The position numbers were made by a program, and so were the translations under genes. Positions 43,069 to 50,190 of a stretch of DNA of 64,000 nt are shown here, piece after piece; positions within the stretch are counted from its first letter, which is position 1; every line of letters starts with the position of its first letter. The stretch spans positions 1 through 64,000 of the forward strand of contig JAQUOT010000002.1 in assembly GCA_028716945.1 (NCBI GenBank), written 5' to 3'. Source of the stretch: Candidatus Nanoarchaeia archaeon (lineage in GTDB: Archaea; Nanobdellota; Nanobdellia; SCGC-AAA011-G17; JAFCDX01). Below the pieces are notes generated by a model that did no database searches, was not told the origin of the DNA, and saw nothing but the letters and a program-made list of their open reading frames with translations.

Positions 43069-44081
43069 TTATTTGTGGGAAGTACGGGTTTTATAGTACT
43101 ATTTCTTAGTTTAAAGGTATCAGCCCATTTAGCATAAGCATTCCAACCCTTGCAACTTTTTAACAATTTATCATAAGAAATTTCATTGTTTTTATATTGT
43201 TTTATTCTAAATAATATTTTTCTTAGATTTCTTTTTCTTAATAGTTTATGATAGTAAAAATTTCTGAAACCAACAAAATCTACGCCTACAGCTAAAAGAA
43301 TTATTTTAGATTTTTCCTTGTGTAATTCTAATTTTAGTTGGTTTTTAAGAAAGTCATTAATTTGTTCTTTCCAACCTTCTAATTGTTTTTTTGATTGATG
43401 TAAAATTATAAAATCATCAACATATCTTATATAATATTTTACTTTTAATTTATGTTTTATATAATAATCTAACTCGTTTAAATAAACATTCGCAAAAAAT
43501 TGGCTTGTTAAATTTCCTAAAGGCATTCCAATATTCTCTTTTTCTTGTCCATTTTTTAGAATTAATTTTATTAAATTTATTACTTTTTGGTTTGTTATTT
43601 TTCTACTGATACTTTTAATTAAAATATCATGATTAACTTCTTGAAAATAATGTTTTATGTCTGCTTTTAAACAAAATGCTTTTGATTTTAGATTGTTTGT
43701 AACTTTTCTTTTGAAATTGTCAAATCTTTTAATTGCAAATAAGTTTCCTTTTCCAATTCTATTCGCGCAAGAATCGAAAATAAAAGTTTTATCAAAAAGA
43801 GGTTCAATAATATTTATTAAAGCGTGATGAACTACCCTATCTCTAAAAGCAGATTTGCTTATTTTTCTTGTTTTTGGATCTCTAAGAATAAAAGTTTTTA
43901 GTGGTTTGGGTTTATAAGTTTCTATTATTAATTCTTTGTTAAGTTTAAATATATTTTTAACAAGTTTACTTTCAAATTGGATAGTATATCCTTTTTTTGT
44001 TTTACCTTTTCTTGCTTTTTTCCAAGCGAGAATTAGGTTGTTTAAATTACAAACTTCTTCATGTAAATTTTCATTGTTCAT
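43041..44081 (-). CDS. DGR reverse transcriptase
   Basis: The 346-residue RT has motif A KADIKHYF (Asp141), the motif-4 segment MPLGNLTSQFF with SQ at 193-194 (DGR RTs carry this SQ where retroviral RTs have SP), catalytic RYVDDF (220-223) and VGVDFVGFRNF. It copies the TR RNA with errors at adenines and directs the cDNA to VR. The start at 44081 is chosen because the longer frame reads through the TR. The last residues (VYTTKYIF) lie in the homing-cassette block, so the natural C-terminus may have been altered. Confidence 0.92.
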   Translation of the reverse strand: MNNENLHEEVCNLNNLILAWKKARKGKTKKGYTIQFESKLVKNIFKLNKELIIETYKPKPLKTFILRDPKTRKISKSAFRDRVVHHALINIIEPLFDKTFIFDSCANRIGKGNLFAIKRFDNFKRKVTNNLKSKAFCLKADIKHYFQEVNHDILIKSISRKITNQKVINLIKLILKNGQEKENIGMPLGNLTSQFFANVYLNELDYYIKHKLKVKYYIRYVDDFIILHQSKKQLEGWKEQINDFLKNQLKLELHKEKSKIILLAVGVDFVGFRNFYYHKLLRKRNLRKILFRIKQYKNNEISYDKLLKSCKGWNAYAKWADTFKLRNSTIKPVLPTNKVYTTKYIF

Positions 44082-44105
44082 TGAAAAAGTTCTAGTAGCC
44101 AAAAC

Positions 44106-44196
44106 TATTCCAAACAGAGAACCATCATCATAGTCAAGGTCCCCGTCGTAGCCACTGAAATTAGACCTGTCATCGCTACCAAGCCCATAAAGCCAA
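44106..44196 (-). repeat. DGR template repeat (TR)
   Basis: This 91-bp segment lies just upstream of the RT start. It differs from VR at exactly ten positions, each T here versus C in VR on the plus strand (A versus G on the coding strand), including two adjacent positions at its 3' end. All other positions, including GGTTCTCTGTTTGG near the 3' end, are identical. Confidence 0.93.
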
Positions 44197-44318
44197 CACA
44201 ATTTGTAGCCAATTTATCAATTTAGGAATTTCTTCCATCACTGAAGCTTCACGAATGTCGCTTCTGTATTTTATGACTTAAAATAAATCTAAATAATGTG
44301 CTAATAAACTGACATGTA

Positions 44319-44336
44319 GTTCTGGCTAACCAGAAC
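44319..44336 (-). other. DGR hairpin between target gene and TR
   Basis: GTTCTGG (44319-44325) and CCAGAAC (44330-44336) form a perfect 7-bp stem with a 4-nt loop, 30 bp after the target gene stop. Short-stem, 4-nt-loop hairpins downstream of VR aid target recognition in studied DGRs; a similar role is inferred here. It could also terminate the target transcript. Confidence 0.5.
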
Positions 44337-44365
44337 ATATTAACTAAGAATAAAATATTATAAAT

Positions 44366-45172
44366 TTATTGGTTTTTCAATTTTCTAATAAGTGCTTCAA
44401 GATCCGCAATTTGATTTGGCTGTAAAATTTTAGATAATCTGCTTAAATTTTGAACTGCAAGCCCTACATCTTTCTTTGTATAAGGTAAAATTTTTTGCGT
44501 GCTTTCAGCATCATTAAATACCCCAAACAGAGAACCACCATCATAGTCAAGGCCCCCGCCGCAGCCACCGAAATCAGACCCGTCATCGCTACCAAGCCCA
44601 CAAAGCCAAAAACCTCTTAAATAATCTTCTTTTGTTAAATTAGGAAGATAAAATGTTACTTCTGAAATTCCTACTTTGTCCTTTAAAAATTTACCATAAT
44701 TTTTAGCTAATTTTTCTCCTTGTGCTAAAAATACAATTCCTTTATCATCAGCAAAATCAGTTGTAGAAACCTGATGTGTTCCTACTTTTCCCATATCAAA
44801 AACTCTTTTTTTAGAGATTGGTTTTTTATAATCCGCTTCTGCTATTTCATTAAGAACCTGAACTGCAGGTTTTCCATTTAATAAAACCTTTTCTGTTAAA
44901 TAAAATTCTTTATTTGCTCTATGAGCCTCTGTTGCTTGTTTAGCATATTCAATTGCAATTAAAGGGTTATATTCACCTTTTATAGCTAGAATTCTCTCAT
45001 TAATAACTGGAAAAGCTTCAGGATGCCAGCATCCCATTTGAAAATAATCAGAATTTTTACCTTTTAAAATTCTATCTTGCATACCTTGTTTAGCTGTTGC
45101 TATTTTTTGTTCGGTTGCGTTTATCTGATTAAGGCAACTTGCAAAATTTCCAGTATACCTTTGTAATGTCAT
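44366..45172 (-). CDS. DGR target protein with internal variable region
   Basis: The 268-residue protein has no signal peptide and is probably cytoplasmic. Residues about 188-218 are encoded by VR: FWLCGLGSDDGSDFGG, then a Gly-rich run and LDYDGGSLFGV. This has the pattern of a C-type-lectin-fold diversified site (GFW-L...LFGV). About 50 residues follow the VR (NDAESTQ...ALIRKLKNQ), whereas VR is usually at the C-terminus. The N-terminal 180 residues are not recognised. Confidence 0.85.
   Translation of the reverse strand: MTLQRYTGNFASCLNQINATEQKIATAKQGMQDRILKGKNSDYFQMGCWHPEAFPVINERILAIKGEYNPLIAIEYAKQATEAHRANKEFYLTEKVLLNGKPAVQVLNEIAEADYKKPISKKRVFDMGKVGTHQVSTTDFADDKGIVFLAQGEKLAKNYGKFLKDKVGISEVTFYLPNLTKEDYLRGFWLCGLGSDDGSDFGGCGGGLDYDGGSLFGVFNDAESTQKILPYTKKDVGLAVQNLSRLSKILQPNQIADLEALIRKLKNQ
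44519..44609 (-). repeat. DGR variable repeat (VR)
   Basis: This 91-bp segment lies inside the target gene. All ten differences from TR are A-to-G on the coding strand. Several change codons: AGG to GGG, AAT to GAT, AGT to GGT, TAC to TGC, GAC to GGC and GAT to GGT. The 14 bases GGTTCTCTGTTTGG near the 3' end are unchanged and could act as the initiation site of mutagenic homing. Confidence 0.93.
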
Positions 45173-45192
45173 ACTTTTAAGAATAATAAGAG

Positions 45193-45202
45193 ATTTATAA
45201 AC
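45193..45202 (-). promoter_or_regulatory. TATA box of the DGR target gene
   Basis: On the minus strand GTTTATAAAT lies about 25 bp before the ATG at 45172, fitting a leaderless message. The DGR therefore has its own promoter inside the pheS-pheT interval. Confidence 0.55.
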
Positions 45203-45235
45203 CTTTCGTTATGTAACCCTTCTGAAGAAGTAACA

Positions 45236-46774
45236 CTATCTAATAAAAGCCTTTATTTCTTTTAATTGTTTTAAATCATTTTTATATAATTCACGAATAT
45301 CTTTTATGTTATAGTAATTCATAATGGTTCTTTCTAGACCAATTCCCCAAGCTAAAACAGGACATTCAAATCCAAGTAGTGGTTTGGTAACTTCTGGCCT
45401 AAATATTCCGGCCCCTGCAATCTCCATCCATTTCTTTTGTATAGGATCATAAACGTCTACTTCTGCACTTACTTCAGTATATGGGAAGAAACTAGGTCTT
45501 ACTCTTATTTTTTCAAAGCCCATTTTCTTAAAGAATTCTTTTAAATATCCAACTAAATTTCTTAAATTTGCATTTTCATCAACTACAATACCTTCAACTT
45601 GTATTAATTCAAATAAATGTGAATTATCTAAAGCTTCATTTCTAAAGTTTTTTCCAACTGCAAAGAACTTCGCTGGTAAGTCTGATTTTTTTAAATTTGC
45701 TAGAGTTTTAGCACTCAAAGGAGTAGTGTGTGTTCTTAGAACCAATTTTTCTGCATCTTTTATATTCCATTTATATTGCCAACCTTTACTTCCTGTTGTC
45801 CAACCATTTTCATGAACCGCTTTTACCCTTGGAATAATTTCTTTGTTTTCAATGGGTTTTTTTCCTTCTACAAAAAAAGTATCTTGCATTTCTCTTGCAG
45901 GATGATCTTGAGGAACGAATAAAGCATCAAAATTCCAAAATGAAGTTTGTACTATATCTCCTGTCATTTCCTTAAATCCTAAATCTAACCATATTCTTTT
46001 AATGTAATTTCTAGCATCGTTAACAAAATGTCTTTTAGCTCCATAAACTCTTGGAACATTTGTTTTAATATCATATCTTCTAAATTTTTTTCCTTTCCAT
46101 GTTCCTTTTTTAATAATTTCTGGAGTTAAAGTCTCAATCATATTAGACTCTAATTTTAAGTTTACTAATTTGTTTCCTAACTCAGTTAATACAATTTCTT
46201 TGTCTTTTATTTTTTCTATTTTTACAATCTGTTTTCTCTTTCTCAAATTGTCTAAAGCAAATTTTTCTTCGCTAGATAAATCTTTGATATTGATTAAATT
46301 TAGTTTTAATTTATCCAACAAACGTTCTTCTAACATTTCTTTTTCAAAGAAACTCTTTCCATTGTGTGCTATGGAAATATTTTTCCCTGAAAAATTAATT
46401 GCTGCTTTTCCTTTTAAAATACCTATAGAAACTTGAATTTCCTCGTTGTTCAAATCTACTTTTTTGGCCTTTTCTAATAATTCTTGGTAAGTTAGTTCTT
46501 TAGATTTTAATAATTCTAATAATCTTCTTTCTGGAAGTTTATTTTCTGAATAGATTACTCCATTTTCATCAAGTACAATAACCTCTCTTTCTTTTGTATT
46601 AGTTTTAATTATATCTTTGTTTTCTAATAATTGTAAAGCTCTCATAACTTCTGTTTCAGATAAATTAGAATCAGCAACTATTCTTAAAATAGTCTTATTT
46701 TCTTTTAAAAGAGGTAAAACCTTTCTTTCTAAAGGATTTAGACTCTCAATTATATTATTAACCTCTTTAGTCAT
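45236..46774 (-). CDS. pheS: Phenylalanyl-tRNA synthetase alpha subunit, archaeal type
   Basis: The 512-residue protein has N-terminal winged-helix domains (residues 1-220) and the class II catalytic core: motif 1 region HPAREMQDTFFV, motif 2 FRNEALDNSHLFELIQVEG and motif 3 PVLAWGIGLERTIMNYY. It activates phenylalanine. In many archaea pheT follows directly; here about 3.5 kb of mobile DNA intervenes. Confidence 0.95.
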   Translation of the reverse strand: MTKEVNNIIESLNPLERKVLPLLKENKTILRIVADSNLSETEVMRALQLLENKDIIKTNTKEREVIVLDENGVIYSENKLPERRLLELLKSKELTYQELLEKAKKVDLNNEEIQVSIGILKGKAAINFSGKNISIAHNGKSFFEKEMLEERLLDKLKLNLINIKDLSSEEKFALDNLRKRKQIVKIEKIKDKEIVLTELGNKLVNLKLESNMIETLTPEIIKKGTWKGKKFRRYDIKTNVPRVYGAKRHFVNDARNYIKRIWLDLGFKEMTGDIVQTSFWNFDALFVPQDHPAREMQDTFFVEGKKPIENKEIIPRVKAVHENGWTTGSKGWQYKWNIKDAEKLVLRTHTTPLSAKTLANLKKSDLPAKFFAVGKNFRNEALDNSHLFELIQVEGIVVDENANLRNLVGYLKEFFKKMGFEKIRVRPSFFPYTEVSAEVDVYDPIQKKWMEIAGAGIFRPEVTKPLLGFECPVLAWGIGLERTIMNYYNIKDIRELYKNDLKQLKEIKAFIR

Positions 46775-46834
46775 GATTAATAGGAAATTCTAAAATTTAA
46801 AAAGCTTTTTATATACAAAATACCCATAAAAGTT

Positions 46835-47389
46835 ATGATAAAAAAGATAGTGGCACTATTATGTGTATTATTCTTAATGAGTAGCTGTGGAGTTATTGAT
46901 ACAGTTAAAAATGGTTTAGGTAATCAAGAACCTACAGCTCCAGAAGAACCAATAAAAGAAGTACTACAAACAATAAATATTGATTTTGGAAGTTCTCCTA
47001 ATATAGTTAGTGATAATTCCCACATATACATAATTTATGTTAAAGAAAAAGATATTTATGCTAAAAAATATTATTTGGACTTTACACCTATTAAAGGAGG
47101 AACTTTTGATAATAGAACTTTTGAATCACAACCTACAAGAGTTACAAGATCTGAAAACATTGAGAAAGTAGGATTATCTGATTTTAACAATTTTATATTT
47201 AGATTGAATTATTTAACTACAGACGGCAAATATTATTATGCTGAATCCTACAGAGATTTTGGATTGATGAATAAAAAAGAAAAAGATTCTATAGATATAA
47301 AATTATTAGATACTTTAACTATATCAAATAAAACTTATAAGGTTTCTGAGAAAGACGGAAAGATTATAGCAGAAGAAATTTCTAAATAA
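46835..47389 (+). CDS. Predicted lipoprotein, 184 residues
   Basis: The signal peptide ends in FLMSSCG (lipobox-like, Cys about 18), then a Pro/Glu-rich linker (NQEPTAPEEPIKE) and a beta-rich domain without recognised motifs. It is divergent from pheS and convergent with the SRP RNA gene, with which it nearly abuts. A TATA-like TTTTATATAC lies about 25 bp upstream of the ATG. Confidence 0.6.
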   Translation: MIKKIVALLCVLFLMSSCGVIDTVKNGLGNQEPTAPEEPIKEVLQTINIDFGSSPNIVSDNSHIYIIYVKEKDIYAKKYYLDFTPIKGGTFDNRTFESQPTRVTRSENIEKVGLSDFNNFIFRLNYLTTDGKYYYAESYRDFGLMNKKEKDSIDIKLLDTLTISNKTYKVSEKDGKIIAEEISK

Positions 47390-47391
47390 AA

Positions 47392-47698
47392 GTGCAGGCA
47401 CGCCCAAGAGTGGATAGCACAATTAAACAATAGCTAACCTTGATTTTTCCTTGACCCTGCTACCCTACAAGCGCCAATCAACGAGATTAAGGCTGCTTTG
47501 AACAAATCAGTTAATTTTATTAACTAAATTACTGTTCCCAGCCTGACCTGATTGTCTTGAAGACCGACCAAATAGGACAGAGCTTCATAGTACAAACCAA
47601 GACTATTATCTAACTATGTACCGCTTCTCAAGCTTCGATTCCACCTAAAGTTCATTTGTGGTTATAGAGTAGAACTAGTACTCCAATCTAGCCTGCAG
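47392..47698 (-). ncRNA. Signal recognition particle RNA (7S RNA), intron-containing
   Basis: On the minus strand the ends pair as helix 1 (GCAGGC 47696-47691 with GCCTGC 47399-47394). The Alu part has GAGTA-loop-TACTC, then TATAACC and a CCAC/GTGG stem, matching helices 3 and 4 around the UGUAAC-like motif. CGAAGCTTGAGAAGCGG follows as in archaeal SRP RNAs. The S domain has GGTCAGG-CTG-GGAA-CAG and, after a 34-nt insertion, AGCAGCC: the two sides of the SRP54-binding loop of helix 8. TATA-like CTTTAAAAG at about 47725-47733 fits the 5' end. Mature length would be about 273 nt. Confidence 0.82.
47498..47531 (-). other. Candidate 34-nt BHB intron in SRP RNA helix 8
   Basis: Exon 1 ends GGCTG-G-GAAC-AG and exon 2 begins A-G-CAGCC. 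GAAC pairs with GTTC near the intron 3' end (4-bp central helix), flanked by 3-nt bulges AGT and AAA. The intron folds into a hairpin with a 9-bp perfect part (TTAGTTAAT/ATTAACTGA). Outside, GGCTG pairs with CAGCC. Cutting each bulge after its second base, as the tRNA splicing endonuclease does, joins ...CTGGGAACAG to AGCAGCC, exactly the conserved GGAA-tetraloop helix. Confidence 0.75.
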
Positions 47699-47723
47699 AA
47701 ATATCTATGTTAAAGTGTCTTTT

Positions 47724-47733
47724 AAAGCTTTTT
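47724..47733 (-). promoter_or_regulatory. TATA box of the SRP RNA gene
   Basis: The minus strand reads AAAAAGCTTTAAAAGAC, a BRE-like purine run and TATA-like box, about 27 bp upstream of the helix 1 start. Confidence 0.5.
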
Positions 47734-47737
47734 GTTT

Positions 47738-47935
47738 TTATTGAATATAATCATTGATTTCTACTTTTCTTTTGAATTCTATCTCTGGTTTTAACTTTTC
47801 TTCTAGTATTTCCTCTGAGAAAATCTCTGTTAATTTAGTTATAGCTGCAGACTTATCTTTTAATTTATACTTAGCTTTAATTAAGTTAAGCATATGATTT
47901 GCATGTTCTGGTATGTCTATTATTGCTTTTACCAT
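47738..47935 (-). CDS. DUF2683-like small protein
   Basis: The 65-residue protein (MVKAIIDIPEHANHMLNLIKAKYKLKDKSAAITKLTEIF...) matches the pattern of the archaeal DUF2683 family: a beta strand, a helix with HANRML-like sequence and a KDKSEAI helix start. It is RHH-like and possibly an antitoxin-type or DNA-binding protein. No toxin partner lies next to it. It is upstream of and co-directional with the SRP RNA gene. Confidence 0.65.
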   Translation of the reverse strand: MVKAIIDIPEHANHMLNLIKAKYKLKDKSAAITKLTEIFSEEILEEKLKPEIEFKRKVEINDYIQ

Positions 47936-48037
47936 ATTAACTCCATATTAATATTATATACATACAGTATTAATATATAAATCTTGCGTTTTTGCCCAAT
48001 AACAACCTTTTTATATTTTTTTGTAATGGTTTAGATT

Positions 48038-48331
48038 ATGAATGATAAAGAATTTGATAAGATTTATGGGAATAGAAAAATTGAAACAGAGATCGTTCTA
48101 TTACAGTGGTTTAGAGATATTGCATTCTATGGTATTAAAGAAAATCATAATCATAGTTCTCATAAAAAAAATGATTTAACCGACGTTATAGGTTGTTTAA
48201 GTATTTCTATAGGTGAACATCCAAAATGTAAAACTTTTAATGATTTAAAAAGTTGTGATACTACAAGATATAATCATTTAAGGCAAGGTATTATTAGGTT
48301 TATAGATAAATTTCATTATATTCCATGTTAA
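48038..48331 (+). CDS. Hypothetical protein, 97 residues
   Basis: The protein has a helical N-terminus, a His-rich loop (ENHNHSSHKKND) and several Cys (IGCLS, PKCKTF, SCDTT, IPC). It could bind metal. TTTTTATATTTT lies about 27 bp before the ATG. No family was recognised. Confidence 0.45.
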   Translation: MNDKEFDKIYGNRKIETEIVLLQWFRDIAFYGIKENHNHSSHKKNDLTDVIGCLSISIGEHPKCKTFNDLKSCDTTRYNHLRQGIIRFIDKFHYIPC

Positions 48332-48401
48332 GATTATATTATGTAACTTATTAGTAGTAACAAATAGAAAGGTTTATATACTAATTAAGGCATATAGTAT
48401 T

Positions 48402-48770
48402 ATGAAAAAAACAGGTGAAGCATACGGATTTTTTGATTGTAAAGCATCAAAAAAAGAGATAGAAGCAGAATTACTAAATATTAGAAAAGAAGTTAAAACT
48501 CCTTCTGACCTTGAACTTTCTTTAATCGAAGGCGTAGAGAATTTAAAAGGAGATAGCCAATTAATGGATTTAGCTCAACAAGCAAAAGAAGAGGGTAATA
48601 ATTATGTGTTAAAAGCAAGTTCTCCTAGATGGAATAATGAACAAACTTCACGTGAACTATTATACATTTTAAATGCAATTTATGCTAACTCCTCTTTATA
48701 TCAAGAAGGAGAACCATTTAGCGGAGCTATTATATTCAAAGAAGGAGATGAGTACAAGTTTAGAGAATAA
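48402..48770 (+). CDS. Hypothetical protein, 122 residues
   Basis: A soluble alpha/beta protein begins MKKTGEAYGFFDCKASKKEIEAEL. The sequence GGTTTATATACT about 26 bp upstream is a TATA box for a leaderless message. No family was recognised; conserved-looking motifs include SSPRWNNEQTSRELLY. Confidence 0.5.
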   Translation: MKKTGEAYGFFDCKASKKEIEAELLNIRKEVKTPSDLELSLIEGVENLKGDSQLMDLAQQAKEEGNNYVLKASSPRWNNEQTSRELLYILNAIYANSSLYQEGEPFSGAIIFKEGDEYKFRE

Positions 48771-48830
48771 TAATGCGAAGCTTTATATACCTCTAAATTT
48801 CAAAATTTTTATACATAATCCTAAAGGGAG

Positions 48831-48923
48831 ATGTTAGAAGAAATCGTTGATATTAAAAAATAATTGATAAGATTAACTATTAATATTCAAACTATTTCTT
48901 TGCAAATTAAAGTAAGTGAATAA
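48831..48923 (+). other. Short leader frame with in-frame TAA before the helicase gene
   Basis: ATG TTA GAA... encodes 10 residues (MLEEIVDIKK), then TAA, and the same frame continues 19 codons to a second TAA 19 bp before the helicase gene. AAGGGAG overlaps the start region. A TATA box (CTTTATATAC, 48781-48790) lies upstream. It may be a leader peptide, a decayed gene or chance. Confidence 0.3.
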
Positions 48924-48942
48924 CTTAAGGAAGTAAGATAAA

Positions 48943-50190
48943 ATGACATTCGAAGAATTAAATTTACATGAAAATATAATGAAAGCAGTAAGAAAGAAAG
49001 GTTTTGAAAGACCTACTGCTATTCAAAAGAGATGTATTCCTGAAATTAGAGCAGGAAGAGATGTAGTAGGACAATCCTTAACTGGTTCTGGTAAAACAGC
49101 AGCATTTGGCTTACCTATTATAGAAAAAATACAGCCTGGAAAGGGTATTCAAGCTTTAATATTAACACCTACAAGAGAACTTGCAAATCAAGTTCATGAA
49201 ACAATAGGTCATTTTTCTTCATTTACACACGTTAATGTTACTTCTGTTTATGGAGGAGTTTCAATTGGTCCACAAATTAATGCTTTAAGAAGATCAGATA
49301 TTGTTGTGGCAACTCCTGGAAGAATGTTAGATCATATTGAAAGAAACACAATTAATTTAAAAAGTGTTAAATTTTTAGTAATTGATGAAGCAGATAAAAT
49401 GTTTGAAATGGGATTTATTGAAGATGTTGAAGAAATTATAAGAGCTTTACCAAAAGAAAGACAAACTTTACTTTTCAGTGCAACAATTCCATCAGATGTT
49501 AATCATTTGATTAAAAGATATTTAAAAAATCCAATTTTTATAAAAGAACAATTACAAGTTGATAGTTCTTTATTGAAACAAGTTTATTATGATGTTAAAC
49601 AATTTGAGAAATTTTCTTTGTTAGTTCATCTATTAAAGAAAAAAACACCCGGATTAGCAATAGTTTTCTGTGGAACAAGAAGAGAAGTAGATTTTATTGC
49701 AAAGAATTTACGTGCTCAAGGAATACATGTATTGCCTGTTCACGGTGGATTAAGTCAAAATAAAAGAGATAATGCTGTTGACTCATTAAAGAGAGAAAAT
49801 ATACAAGTTTTGGTTGCAACAGATGTTGCTGCTAGAGGTCTCGATATAAGTAATATTTCACATATTTACAATTATGATTCTCCAAAAACTTCAACAGAAT
49901 ATACTCATAGAATTGGTAGAACAGCTAGAGCTGGTAAATCTGGAGAAGCAGTAACAATTTTAGCAGAAAGAGATCATACTAATTTTAGAAATGTAATGTC
50001 TGATAGAAGTTTAAATATTAAAAGAGAAGAAGTTCCACAATTTGAAAGAATTCAAACTATACGTGAAGAACCTAGACATGGAGATAGACGTCCAAGAAAA
50101 CAATTTGGAAATAATAATAGTTATAACTCTCATGGACATTCTGGTGGAAATTTCCACAAAAGAAGAATGTATAGTTTGGGTGGACGTTAA
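48943..50190 (+). CDS. DEAD-box RNA helicase
   Basis: The 415-residue protein has all core motifs: Q motif FERPTAIQKRCIP, I SLTGSGKTAAF, Ia PTRELANQ, II VIDEADKM, III SAT, V VATDVAARGLDI and VI HRIGRTARAG. A basic Gly/His/Asn-rich tail (NNNSYNSHGHSGGNFHKRR) likely binds RNA. The ~150-nt leader is long for this genome and could carry cold- or feedback-type control. Confidence 0.93.
   Translation: MTFEELNLHENIMKAVRKKGFERPTAIQKRCIPEIRAGRDVVGQSLTGSGKTAAFGLPIIEKIQPGKGIQALILTPTRELANQVHETIGHFSSFTHVNVTSVYGGVSIGPQINALRRSDIVVATPGRMLDHIERNTINLKSVKFLVIDEADKMFEMGFIEDVEEIIRALPKERQTLLFSATIPSDVNHLIKRYLKNPIFIKEQLQVDSSLLKQVYYDVKQFEKFSLLVHLLKKKTPGLAIVFCGTRREVDFIAKNLRAQGIHVLPVHGGLSQNKRDNAVDSLKRENIQVLVATDVAARGLDISNISHIYNYDSPKTSTEYTHRIGRTARAGKSGEAVTILAERDHTNFRNVMSDRSLNIKREEVPQFERIQTIREEPRHGDRRPRKQFGNNNSYNSHGHSGGNFHKRRMYSLGGR

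Larger units (their letters stand above)
43041..45172 (-). mobile_element. Diversity-generating retroelement (DGR)
   Basis: In transcription order: target gene with internal variable repeat (VR 44609-44519), a 7-bp hairpin (44336-44319), template repeat (TR 44196-44106) and a DGR-type reverse transcriptase (44081-43041). TR and VR are 91 bp each, gap-free, and differ at ten positions, all A in TR and G in VR on the coding strand. No Avd accessory gene is visible. DGRs are known from DPANN archaea. Confidence 0.93.

Noticed and set aside
44082-44201. TR read as the N-terminus of the reverse transcriptase
   Set aside because: The open frame through TR mirrors the VR protein sequence; RT homology starts only after the ATG at 44081.
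47392-47698. RNase P RNA
   Set aside because: The conserved RNase P segments (GAGGAAAGTCC-like and ACAGAA-like) are absent; SRP RNA motifs fit both domains.
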